Shown piece after piece: positions 26,848 to 38,166 of a DNA stretch of 64,000 bases. The notes under the pieces were generated by a model that worked only from the letters and a program-made list of their open reading frames with translations, had not been told where the DNA came from and did no database searches. The DNA is taken from the NCBI RefSeq assembly GCF_900115065.1, contig NZ_FOVE01000001.1, forward strand, positions 62,001 through 126,000, given 5' to 3'. The first letter of the stretch is position 1; every line of letters begins with the position of its first letter. A program made the translations under genes and the position numbers. The stretch comes from Formivibrio citricus. Its GTDB lineage: Bacteria > Pseudomonadota > Gammaproteobacteria > Burkholderiales > Chitinibacteraceae.

Positions 26848-27138
26848 ATGATTACCCAGACCAGCGCAGTGACTTTCCGGCAGAACCTTGGCGAAATGCT
26901 GAATCAGGTTCAGTACCGGCACGATAGCGTGGTGATCAACAAGGACGGCAAGCCTGTCGCCGCTTTGGTGGATGCTCGCCTGTTCGAGCGGATTCGACGC
27001 ATGCAGGCGCGTTTTGATGCGCTCAGCCAGAAAATCGAGGCAGGGTTTGCCAGCCTTCCGGAAAAAGAAGGCATGGCCGAAATTGAAGCCGCCATTGCGG
27101 AAGACCGCGCCCAGCAACGAGCCAAGACCGGTCGCTGA
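26848..27138 (+). CDS. type II antitoxin, Phd/YefM family
   Basis: A 96-residue antitoxin. The N-terminal Phd/YefM fold has TSAVTFRQNLGEMLNQVQY, then VVINKDGKPVAALVDARLF, which matches the DNA-binding beta-hairpin and helix. The C-terminal half (EKEGMAEIEAAIAEDR) is charged and likely wraps the toxin. The start at 26848 follows a GGAGG ribosome site. A palindrome lies just upstream, and the toxin gene starts 2 bases after its stop, the usual arrangement for a self-regulated pair. Confidence 0.9.
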   Translation: MITQTSAVTFRQNLGEMLNQVQYRHDSVVINKDGKPVAALVDARLFERIRRMQARFDALSQKIEAGFASLPEKEGMAEIEAAIAEDRAQQRAKTGR

Positions 27139-27140
27139 TC

Positions 27141-27575
27141 ATGTCGAACACGCTTCGGGTGGTACTGGATACGAATGTGTTGTTTTCAGGCATTGCCTAC
27201 CCCGGCAGCATTCCCGGCAAGATCATGGCCGCATGGCGGCATGGTTCGGTAGAAGTGTTGCTTTCCCCCTTTATTCTTGAAGAACTGCGACGTGTGTTGC
27301 CACGCTTGGCCAGTCGGCATGGTCTTTCCGCCTCGGAAATCGACGATCTGGTGGATATTCTCGCTATCCAGACCGAGGTGATCGAAGCTGACGCTGCTGC
27401 CGATCCAGAGCTTCGCGATGATAACGATCTGCCGGTGCTGGGAACGCTGCTGGCGGCAAGTCATTCGAGCGGTGCGGATTACCTCATTACGGGCGACAAG
27501 GACCTGCTGGCCTTGTCGGATCGCTACCCGATCATCACGCCAGCGGCATTCTGGGAACGTCACGGCGGCTTGTGA
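27141..27575 (+). CDS. PIN-domain toxin (COG1569-type)
   Basis: A 144-residue ribonuclease-type toxin. The PIN signature residues are present: Asp10 in RVVLDTNVLFSG, Glu47/48 in FILEELRRVLP, and downstream acids in ELRDDNDLPVLGTLLA and ADYLITGDKDLLAL. The family cleaves RNA with Mg2+, often tRNA or rRNA; the target is unknown here. It is paired with the antitoxin immediately upstream and lies between recC and recB. The active site looks intact, so it is probably functional. Confidence 0.88.
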   Translation: MSNTLRVVLDTNVLFSGIAYPGSIPGKIMAAWRHGSVEVLLSPFILEELRRVLPRLASRHGLSASEIDDLVDILAIQTEVIEADAAADPELRDDNDLPVLGTLLAASHSSGADYLITGDKDLLALSDRYPIITPAAFWERHGGL

Positions 27576-27751
27576 CTGGTTCTGTTGGTGGGTAATGAGC
27601 ATCGACCGAGAAAGCGGCTGGGCTGGAAAACCCCGACTCAAGAATTTTGCTGTAAGTCGTTGAATTGATTTACCAGTTGACAGTTGTACTTACTTTTTGA
27701 ATTCGCGGCGTTTTTTAATTGGCGTTGTGTTATTTTTGGATGGTTAATAAA

Positions 27752-29284
27752 ATGAGATATGTAATAAATTTTATTGTGTTTTTGTGTTTTTTTTCTTGCA
27801 TTGCTAATGCAAAAAATAAATATGAAACACGGGTTGAAAAAATACCTCTGAGTATGCAGGCGCTGTTTTTTCATGCCCAACATACGCTGGATGGTTGGGC
27901 CGGGGAGAGAAATAAGCTGGATACTGCCAGTAAGGCGATAGATGATTTTATCAAATTGGCCCCTAATTTTTTGCCGATATACATTGAAAAATCAAGGCTG
28001 ATTATTATGAATGGTGCGATGCGAGGAGGGGATTTTAAAAAGGCAAACGAAGAGGCTTTGCGTATTCTTCTTGATGTTCAGAAAAAAAATCCAAAATATG
28101 CCAAGGCATATGTTTTGGCTGGTCATGTGTATACCAATATATACAATTTCCCAAAGGCATATGAAATGCTGGGTAAGGCCGAGTCTTTAAAAACTTCAGA
28201 TCCGTGGCTTTACATAAATTATGCAACCTTGATGGCGCTAACGGGACATGCAGATAAAGGGGTGGAGTATGCAAAAAAAGGTCTGGTTGCGCCCGGGGGG
28301 GCAGCAAAATCAATTTCATCTGCTATAGGATACATTAGCAAATATTCAAAAAACAATAATATAGGGATCGAGCGTGGTGTTGTTGATGTTGTTTTTTTAA
28401 ATATAAAACGACCGCAAGATAGACTTGCTCTTGCAAATAGGCTTATTTCCTCGTATGAGGGAAGGCATGACATGCTTGTATATGCCAACGCAATACTTGA
28501 GCGGCAGAAAAAAGAGACTCCTGGACGTGGGGATGTTGATTTGACTTATGCCAAGCTGATCTTGGCTAATGGCTATCTTGTTAACAGGGGCGGTGTAAGT
28601 AGATATGATGCAGATTCCGCTAAACATGCGGAGGGTGTGCTAAATCGCATAAAATCAAATGCAAAAATTCGTGATGAAGCAATGTTTTTGTTGGTGAAAA
28701 TATGTCTTAGTAGAGATGATCGTGATGGTGCGAAAAGAATAATTGGTGAGTTGGAGAGTGCTGGTAATTCAAGTGTGGATTTTTATTATTGGAAATTTGT
28801 AATAGAATATTCTTTTGGTGATTATGCAAAATCATTAGATATTCTTTCTGATATGGGTAAGAAATATCCGGTTTATGCGTCTGAATTAATGGCTGATAAT
28901 TTTTATGTTGGAGGAAGAGAATCCAGTATTAAACAGAAGGATGAGGTGCATAAGGAGAGTGTATATAAAAACCCGAATAGTGCTTGGGTTCTTGGTAACT
29001 ATGCATCGTTTCTTCTGTATAGAAAACATGACGTAGATGCTGCCATCCAGTATGGAGAGCGCGCATTAAAACAAATGGATTATGGAGTTGCACGAGCCGA
29101 CACTAGTTTGGCTTATCTGGTTAAAGCCTCCATAGAGGAGAAAGCTGGCAATAGGGAGGTCGCCATGAAACTTTTTAATAGGGCTTCTGAAATTGGATAT
29201 TCATTTGATTATGTAAAGAAAAATTGTACTATTTACTGTAATGGTGTTTTGCCTGCCGTAAAGAAGTTTGAAGAAAGTCGATAG
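27752..29284 (+). CDS. exported TPR-like protein in AT-rich DNA
   Basis: 510 residues with no precise family recognised. A signal peptide (MRYVINFIVFLCFFSCIANA) is followed by helical-hairpin repeats resembling TPR/Sel1 units (KAYVLAGHVYTNIYNFPKAYEMLGKA, DADSAKHAEGVLNRI, AWVLGNYASFLLYRKHDVDAA, SLAYLVKASIEEKAGNREVAM). It is probably a periplasmic or outer-membrane scaffold. The DNA is strikingly A/T-rich, with many AAA, TTT and ATA codons, unlike recC and recB on either side, suggesting recent acquisition. The start at 27752 is chosen because the signal peptide begins there. Confidence 0.7.
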   Translation: MRYVINFIVFLCFFSCIANAKNKYETRVEKIPLSMQALFFHAQHTLDGWAGERNKLDTASKAIDDFIKLAPNFLPIYIEKSRLIIMNGAMRGGDFKKANEEALRILLDVQKKNPKYAKAYVLAGHVYTNIYNFPKAYEMLGKAESLKTSDPWLYINYATLMALTGHADKGVEYAKKGLVAPGGAAKSISSAIGYISKYSKNNNIGIERGVVDVVFLNIKRPQDRLALANRLISSYEGRHDMLVYANAILERQKKETPGRGDVDLTYAKLILANGYLVNRGGVSRYDADSAKHAEGVLNRIKSNAKIRDEAMFLLVKICLSRDDRDGAKRIIGELESAGNSSVDFYYWKFVIEYSFGDYAKSLDILSDMGKKYPVYASELMADNFYVGGRESSIKQKDEVHKESVYKNPNSAWVLGNYASFLLYRKHDVDAAIQYGERALKQMDYGVARADTSLAYLVKASIEEKAGNREVAMKLFNRASEIGYSFDYVKKNCTIYCNGVLPAVKKFEESR

Positions 29285-29424
29285 GGTGATTTATATTGGT
29301 TATAAGTAATGTGCAACAAAAATTGCAATATAAAAATTGTTGCATGTGTCGTGAAAATAACCCGTGAGGCAGAATCGGCGCGATAGCGACATTCCGCCAT
29401 CGCCATATTGATTGAACCTTGCCC

Positions 29425-29448
29425 GGCGGATTGCTTTGCGAATCCGCC
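29425..29448. repeat. small hairpin repeat G, copy 1
   Basis: The palindrome GGCGGATT...AATCCGCC encloses GCTTTGCG. A close copy with compensating and wobble changes lies at 48048-48072 (GGCGGGTT...AACCTGCC). The 218-base gap before recB (29285-29502) also holds an AT-rich inverted repeat TGCAACAA/TTGTTGCA (29312-29344) that might end the TPR gene transcript. Confidence 0.65.
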
Positions 29449-29502
29449 TTACGTTGATTTTCGCGGTTTGCAGCCGCTCCCACAGAAAAATAACCGCAGG
29501 CC

Positions 29503-32500
29503 ATGACCGAAAAACTCAACCTCTACACGCTGCCGCTGACCGGCATCCGCCTGATCGAAGCCAGTGCCGGAACGGGCAAGACCTGGACGATTGCCGGGCT
29601 GTATGTGCGCCTGATTCTGGAAGAGGCGGTGCCGGTCGAGCAGTTGCTGGTGGTGACCTATACCCGCGCGGCGACCGCCGAGTTGCGTGACCGGTTGCGC
29701 AAGCGGCTCGCGCTGTTGCTGGCGGCGTTTGAAGAGGGCGGCAGCGAGGATGATTTTTGCCGCGATTTCGTGGCGCGTTTTGCCGAAGGGCGCGAGCTGG
29801 CCATTGCCCGCCTGACCCGTGCCGTGGCGGCGTTCGACGAGGCGGCGATCTACACCATCCACGGCTTCTGCCAGCGCGTGCTGGCCGAGGCCGCGTTCGA
29901 GGCGGGCAGCGATTTCGATCCGGAGCTGGTCGCCGATCTGGACGACCTGTTGCATGCGGCGGCGGCCGATTGCTGGCGGCGGGAAATGCACGCAGCCGAC
30001 CCGCTCTGGGTGGCGTATCTATTGAGCCAGAAAGAAAGCCCGGCGGCGTGGGCCAAGCGCGTGCAGCCGCATCTGGGCAAGCCTTACCTGCATTATCCGG
30101 AGAGTGAAGTGTCCGATCTGGCCGGGGTGGCCGCAGACTGGCGGCGGGCGCGGTTGGGTTTGCAAAGCGCGCTGGCCGAACACGGCGCGGCGGCGTTGCA
30201 GGAATTGCTCGATCACCCCAAGCTCAACGGCCGTACCTACAAGAAGGACAACATTCCCGGCTGGTTTGAAGAACTGCATGAACTGGCCGTAGCCGATCCG
30301 ATGCCGGCGGGAGGGGGGAAGGCGCTGGAAAAACTCACCGCCACGGCGCTCGCAGCCGGGGTGACCAAGGGCGGCATTCCGCCGGAGAACCCGCTGTTCT
30401 GCGAGGTTGAGGCCGCCGCCACGGCGCTGGAGGCGCTGAAGCAGTCGCTGCAAGCCCGGCTCGCTGCGCTTAACCACTGGCTGGTGCGCGAGATCGACGC
30501 GGAACTGGCCAAGCGCAAGGTCGAGCAGGGTGTGGATGGCTTCGACGATCTGCTGACCCGCCTGGCAGCAGCCTTGCAGGGGCCGGGCGCGGCGGCGTTG
30601 CAGGCGGCGGTGCGGCAGCGTTACCGCGTGGCGCTGATCGACGAATTTCAGGATACCGATCCGGTGCAGTGGGACGTGTTCCGCAGCCTGTTTGCCGATG
30701 GCGGGCTGCCGCTGGTGCTGGTGGGCGACCCCAAGCAGGCGATCTACCGCTTCCGCGGCGCGGATCTCTTTACCTATCTCAAGGCCGGGCGGCAGGCCGA
30801 GCAAAAATATGTGCTCGATACCAATTACCGCTCGGTGCCGCCGCTGATCGACGGCATCAACGCGCTGTTCGCGCGACAGTCGAACGCGTTCATCGAGGAG
30901 ATCGACTACGAGCCGGTCGGCGCACGCGGCAAGCTGGCGCTGGTTTCGGTTGAGAACCCCGCGCCGATCCAGTTCCGCATGTTGCCGGCGCAGGTGGCCG
31001 AGAAGGGCGAAAAGCCCTGGGGCAAGACCGAGGCCGCTCAAGCCGTGATTGCCGCTACGGCAGCGGAAATCGTGCAATTGCTGGCAGGCGCGGAACTGGA
31101 AGGGGACGGCGCGCGCCGCCGTCTGCAACCCGGTGATATTGCCGTGCTGGCCAATACCCACACCGAAGCGGCGGCGATGGAAGCCGCGCTCGCCGCCATT
31201 CACGTTCCCGCCGTGCGCCAGACGCGCGAGAGCGTTTTTGCCAGTGACGAGGCGGGTGACTGGCTGCGGGTGCTGGTGGCGATGGCCAACCCGCGCGACG
31301 AGGCCGCGATCCGCGCCGCGCTCACCTCGCTTTGCATGGGCTATGGCGCGGCAGAACTCGTGGTGCTGGAGCAGGACGATGCGGGGTGGGAATCAATCCT
31401 GCAGGCATTCGCGCGCTGGCATGAGCTGTGGCAGACGCGCGGTTTCGTTGTGATGTTCCGCGCCTGGCTCGATGCCGCCGGGCCGGACGGCCTGACCGTG
31501 GCACCGCGCCTCTTGGCCCTGCCGGGCGGCGAGCGGCGCCTGACCAATCTGCAACATCTGGCGGAGCTGATGCAGACCGCCAGCCGCACCCAGCACGGCA
31601 TGGCTGCGCTCATGGCGTGGTACGAAAAACGGCTGGCTGATCCGGGCGCGGAAGGCGATGCCGCGCTGCTGCGCCTGCCCAGCGATGCCGAGCGCGTGAA
31701 GATCGTCACCATCCATGCCTCGAAAGGGCTGGAATACCCGGTGGTGTTCTGCCCGTGGTTGTGGAATGGCCGCTTGCTGCAGCAGGGCGAGAAGGCCGCG
31801 CGTTGCCATGACGAGGAAGGGCGGGTGTGGCTCGACTTCGGCTCGCCCGATCACGACGAGCGCATGGAACGCTACCGGCAAGAAACGCTCGCGGAAAAGC
31901 TGCGTCTCTTGTACGTGGCACTGACCCGCGCCAAGAGCCGGCTGGTGATCCATTGGGGCCTGATCGACCGCGCCGGCGAGTCGGCCAAGGGCGAGGAAGG
32001 CTTGCATACCTCGGCGCTGGCGTGGCTGCTGCACGGCAGCGGCTCTGTCGGCGGTTTGCGCCAGCGGCTATCAAGCATGACAAGCGCCGATCTGCTGGCC
32101 GATTTGAAGACGCTGATCGCAGCTGCGCCGGGGAGTGTGGCGGTGACGATGTTGGAAGCGGATGCCGAAATTGGGCGTTCCCCCTTTGATGAAGGGGGAG
32201 GCGATGAGCAGCCCGCATCCGGTTTTTCGCCCCCGCAACTGTCCTGCGCCCAATTCCACCGCACCTTGCATTCAGCCTGGCGGCTGTCGAGCTTCAGCCG
32301 CCTGACCAGCGGGCGGGAGCGGGAAACCGAGCGCCCCGACCACGATGCGCGCGCCGCAGCCCCGCAGCCGGTGGAATCCGCGCGCACGGTGTTCACCTTT
32401 CCGCAGGGCGAAGTGCCGGCCAACGTGGCCGGAACCTGCCTGCACGCGATCATGGAAGACTGGGCCATCGCCCCGGCCGGGCTGGGCGTGGCGGGGCTGG

Positions 32501-33132
32501 TGGAACGGCAACTCGTGCGTCATGGCATCGGCGTGCACTGGCAGCCGGTGGTTGCGCAGATGCTGGAAACCACGCTCGCCGCGCCGCTCGACGGGGGCGA
32601 TTTGCGCCTGTGCGGCCTGCCCACCGCCGCGCGCCGTGCCGAGCTGGAATTCACCTTCCCGCTGCATGCCGCCCGCATGAACGAACTGCCGGCGCTGCTG
32701 GCGCGATTCGGGCAACCGGCGGCGTTTGTCGAGGCGGCGCGCCATCTCGATGCCGACATCATGGCCGGGTTCATGAAAGGCTTTGTCGATCTGGTGTTCC
32801 AGTACGAGGGGCGCTATTACCTGCTGGATTGGAAATCGAACTGGCTCGGCCCGTCGTTCGCCGATTACGCCGCGCCGCAGCTTGAAGCCGCGATGGCGCA
32901 GCATCACTACTACCTGCAGGCGCTGATCTACACGCTGGCGCTTGACCGCTATCTGGCGCGGCGCGTGCGGGGTTACGACTATGACACGCATTTTGGCGGC
33001 AGTTATTACCTCTTCCTGCGCGGAATGCAGCCGGACAGTTCGGCAACCGGTGTGTGGTTCGGGCGGGCTCAACGGGGGCTGATCGCGGAGATGGGTCTGT
33101 TGTTATGTGGCGGTGTTCTACAATCGAATTAA
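29503..33132 (+). CDS. recB: exodeoxyribonuclease V subunit beta
   Basis: A 1209-residue helicase-nuclease subunit of RecBCD. The Walker A motif is EASAGTGKTWT (residues 19-29). Helicase motifs follow: VVTYTRAATAELRDR, TIHGFC, ALIDEFQDTDPVQW, VGDPKQAIYRFRGAD, TIHASKGLEYPVV and LLYVALTRAK. The C-terminal nuclease domain has GFVDLVFQYEGRYYLLDWKSNWLG, whose D...DxK residues are catalytic. The length is near E. coli RecB (1180). No recD follows; a diguanylate cyclase gene is next. Confidence 0.96.
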   Translation: MTEKLNLYTLPLTGIRLIEASAGTGKTWTIAGLYVRLILEEAVPVEQLLVVTYTRAATAELRDRLRKRLALLLAAFEEGGSEDDFCRDFVARFAEGRELAIARLTRAVAAFDEAAIYTIHGFCQRVLAEAAFEAGSDFDPELVADLDDLLHAAAADCWRREMHAADPLWVAYLLSQKESPAAWAKRVQPHLGKPYLHYPESEVSDLAGVAADWRRARLGLQSALAEHGAAALQELLDHPKLNGRTYKKDNIPGWFEELHELAVADPMPAGGGKALEKLTATALAAGVTKGGIPPENPLFCEVEAAATALEALKQSLQARLAALNHWLVREIDAELAKRKVEQGVDGFDDLLTRLAAALQGPGAAALQAAVRQRYRVALIDEFQDTDPVQWDVFRSLFADGGLPLVLVGDPKQAIYRFRGADLFTYLKAGRQAEQKYVLDTNYRSVPPLIDGINALFARQSNAFIEEIDYEPVGARGKLALVSVENPAPIQFRMLPAQVAEKGEKPWGKTEAAQAVIAATAAEIVQLLAGAELEGDGARRRLQPGDIAVLANTHTEAAAMEAALAAIHVPAVRQTRESVFASDEAGDWLRVLVAMANPRDEAAIRAALTSLCMGYGAAELVVLEQDDAGWESILQAFARWHELWQTRGFVVMFRAWLDAAGPDGLTVAPRLLALPGGERRLTNLQHLAELMQTASRTQHGMAALMAWYEKRLADPGAEGDAALLRLPSDAERVKIVTIHASKGLEYPVVFCPWLWNGRLLQQGEKAARCHDEEGRVWLDFGSPDHDERMERYRQETLAEKLRLLYVALTRAKSRLVIHWGLIDRAGESAKGEEGLHTSALAWLLHGSGSVGGLRQRLSSMTSADLLADLKTLIAAAPGSVAVTMLEADAEIGRSPFDEGGGDEQPASGFSPPQLSCAQFHRTLHSAWRLSSFSRLTSGRERETERPDHDARAAAPQPVESARTVFTFPQGEVPANVAGTCLHAIMEDWAIAPAGLGVAGLVERQLVRHGIGVHWQPVVAQMLETTLAAPLDGGDLRLCGLPTAARRAELEFTFPLHAARMNELPALLARFGQPAAFVEAARHLDADIMAGFMKGFVDLVFQYEGRYYLLDWKSNWLGPSFADYAAPQLEAAMAQHHYYLQALIYTLALDRYLARRVRGYDYDTHFGGSYYLFLRGMQPDSSATGVWFGRAQRGLIAEMGLLLCGGVLQSN

Positions 33133-33280
33133 ATCTCCCGTGAGAAATATGAACGCATGGGGATTTTGCCGTCATGCCTGCGCCGGGTGACGAGTTCAAA
33201 CGCAAGCGGACCGAATCCATAGTCCATGCTTCCTGAGGCGGTCAGCAACACACAGCAGAAAATACGAGAGGGCTTGTAGC

Positions 33281-34753
33281 GTGCGGACGGTGCCGATTCG
33301 CTGGGTTTCCAGCGTATTGCAAAAAGGGCTGTGGTCGATAGTTGGCCTGGCTCTGGCAACGCTATGGGTATTGGCACTGGCGTTTTCTGCTGTGTACAAG
33401 GATCGCCTGATCTCCAGCAGCACGCGCGAACTGGAACAGATGAACGGCATGGTGAGCCAGCATACCCTGGCGCTGTTCAAGGCCATCGAAGCCGATCTGC
33501 ACGTGGTGGATTATTGGCTGCGAACCTACAAAGGCAACGATCCTTTGAATGACCCCGTTTTTGTGGACATGATCAACGATCTGCGGACCATATCGGACGG
33601 GCTGTTGGATATCCGCATGGTTTCCACCGATGGCAAGCTGTATTACATCCCCAATCCACAACGTCAGGCGCTGGCAGATGTCAGTGATCGTGCCTACTAC
33701 CGGGCGCAGTTGAGCGCCGGGCCGAGAAAATTGCACATTGGCGATCCGGTGCTGAGCCGGGTGACCGGCAAATGGGGAATTCCCGTTTCATGGCGAATGC
33801 AAAAGCCGGTTGCCGGCTTGCATGTGGTTTTTGCGGTCGTAGAGCTGGATCGTCTGGTCGAGCCGCACAACCGTTGGCGCTTTCCTTCTCCGGGCAGCAT
33901 CCTGGTGCTGAGGGATGACGGTACTTTGCTTTCACGTGCACCGTTTGATCCGCACTATTTGAGCCTCAATTTCAACGAGATGCCCGGTTTTGATGAACTC
34001 TTTAAAAAGGGCAAGGGAAGCTACATCAGCGACAGCATCAGAACGGATGGCGTGAAGCGCATCGTCAGTTTGGAACGCCTGGATGGGGTGCCTTTGAGCG
34101 TGGTTGTGACGCGTGGGCTGGATGAGGCGCTGGGAAATTATTACTAGGCGCGGCGTATCGTGTTCGGCAGCATTCTGGCGATTACCCTGGCGGTATCTGG
34201 TTTTGCCGTGCTGATTTCACGGACGCAAAAATCCTTGCTGAAGGCCCGGAATGATCTTGAAAGAATGGCATCGATCGACGACCTGACGCAGGTCATGACC
34301 CGGCGGGTGTTTTTCGAACACGCCGAGCGTGAATTTGCGCGTGCCAAGCGCCAAAACGAAGTGCTGTCCGTGCTGATGCTCGATATCGACAGTTTCAAGC
34401 ATATCAACGATGTCTGCGGGCATGGCGTGGGCGATTTGGTGCTCTCCTCCTGCGCAGAAACCTGGGCAAAAGCCCTGCGCGGGCACGATTATCTAGGCCG
34501 CCTGGGGGGCGAAGAGTTCTGTGTGCTGCTGCCGGAGGCCGATGCGCAATCCGCTGTCGAGGTGGCCAATCGCTTGCGCAAATTGACCGAGGAGCTGGCG
34601 GTGTACAGTCAAAGCTGCTGCAAGCAAGTGACGGTCAGCATCGGTGTCGCATCCCTGACCGAACTGGATACCAACTGGCAAACGCTGCTCAATCGCGCCG
34701 ATCAGGCGCTATACCGGGCCAAGAATGGCGGCAGAAACCGGGTTGAAACGTAA
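33281..34753 (+). pseudogene. membrane diguanylate cyclase split by an in-frame amber codon
   Basis: Two parts lie in the same frame. The first, 33281-34147 (288 aa), has a transmembrane helix (18-38) and a periplasmic dCache-like sensor (RMVSTDGKLYYIPNPQ, SDRAYYRAQL, VLRDDGTLLSRAP), and ends ...DEALGNYY then TAG at 34145-34147. The second, 34148-34753, begins ARRIVFGS, supplies the expected second transmembrane helix and a full GGDEF domain with GGEEF and inhibitory site RGHD. Together (~490 aa) they form one normal cyclase. The amber could come from CAG by one transition. Unless the codon is suppressed, or a GTG at 34160 starts the second part, sensor and enzyme are separated. Sequencing error remains possible. 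Confidence 0.85.
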
Positions 34754-34759
34754 TCCGTG

Positions 34760-35689
34760 TCATGACTGCAGGCCAGTTTCGTCCAAACAAATCCGGTTCC
34801 GTCCCGATGTTTTGGCTGCATATAGAGCCATATCGGCAGCCTTGACGAGTGAATCCGGTTCGATTCCTGTTTGTGCCTGCCGGGCCGCAACGCCAAGACT
34901 GATGCTGACGATCAGCCCGGCGCTGGATTCTTCATGGGGAATCTGCAGCGCGAGCACGGCTTCATGGAGCTTGTGTGCCATGAGGCTTGCGCCTTCGAGA
35001 TCGGTGCCGGGCAGTAGGCAGCAAAACTCTTCGCCGCCGTAACGGGCCACGATGTCGGTTTTTCGTTGCATCTGGCCCTGCAGCGCATGGGCAACCTGTC
35101 GCAGGCAGTCGTCACCAGCAAGGTGGCCGTAGAAATCGTTGAATGCCTTGAAATGATCGAGATCGATCATGATGCAGGCAAGACTCGCGCCTTCGCGGCA
35201 GGCAGATACCCAAGCTGTTGCCAGATACTCTTCCAGGCGACGGCGATTGGCGCAGCCGGTCAACCCATCGGTATAGGATTGTTGCTCAAGAATCCCCTGA
35301 AATCGTGCCAGCTTGGCGTGGGTGCGTACCCGTGCGCGGATGATTGCCGGACTGAAGGGTTTGGTGATGTAGTCCACCGCGCCGATCCGAAGCCCTTCCA
35401 GTTCATCCTGTTCGTTGTTGCGGCTGGTGATGAAAAAGACGGGAATGTGGCTGGTTCGCTCGTCGGCCTTCAAGCGACGGCAGGTTTCATAACCGTTGAT
35501 GCCGGGCATCATGATATCCAGCAGGATCAGATCGGGCTGATCGTCCGAGCTGGCGATGGCAATGGCTTTTTCGCCATTGGTGGCTGTTCGCAGGTCATAG
35601 CTGTCCTTGAGCAGTTCCACCAGGATGCGGATGTTGGCGGGCTCATCGTCAACGATCAGGATGGTTTGTCGCTGAGATCCCGTATCCAT
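34760..35689 (-). CDS. response regulator diguanylate cyclase (REC-GGDEF)
   Basis: A 309-residue cytoplasmic protein. The receiver domain (1-125) has phospho-acceptor Asp58 in LILLDIMMPG, an acidic pocket in IVDDE and Lys in YITKPF. The GGDEF domain (about 150-300) has GGEEF and the RKTD inhibitory site five residues before it, so it should make c-di-GMP from two GTP with product inhibition. It starts 10 bases downstream of the hybrid kinase gene and is probably cotranscribed with it, making that kinase its likely phosphodonor. It converges on the split cyclase. Confidence 0.93.
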   Translation of the reverse strand: MDTGSQRQTILIVDDEPANIRILVELLKDSYDLRTATNGEKAIAIASSDDQPDLILLDIMMPGINGYETCRRLKADERTSHIPVFFITSRNNEQDELEGLRIGAVDYITKPFSPAIIRARVRTHAKLARFQGILEQQSYTDGLTGCANRRRLEEYLATAWVSACREGASLACIMIDLDHFKAFNDFYGHLAGDDCLRQVAHALQGQMQRKTDIVARYGGEEFCCLLPGTDLEGASLMAHKLHEAVLALQIPHEESSAGLIVSISLGVAARQAQTGIEPDSLVKAADMALYAAKTSGRNRICLDETGLQS

Positions 35690-35699
35690 TGCGATTTCC

Positions 35700-38144
<2,445 letters not shown>

Positions 38145-38166
38145 GAATCACCTGCAGCTGAGTGTG

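Noticed and set aside
32165-32230. CCCCCTTT...AAGGGGG palindrome inside recB as a C element.
   Set aside because: It lies within a continuous recB frame and lacks the second hairpin. It might be a relic, but the evidence is too thin.
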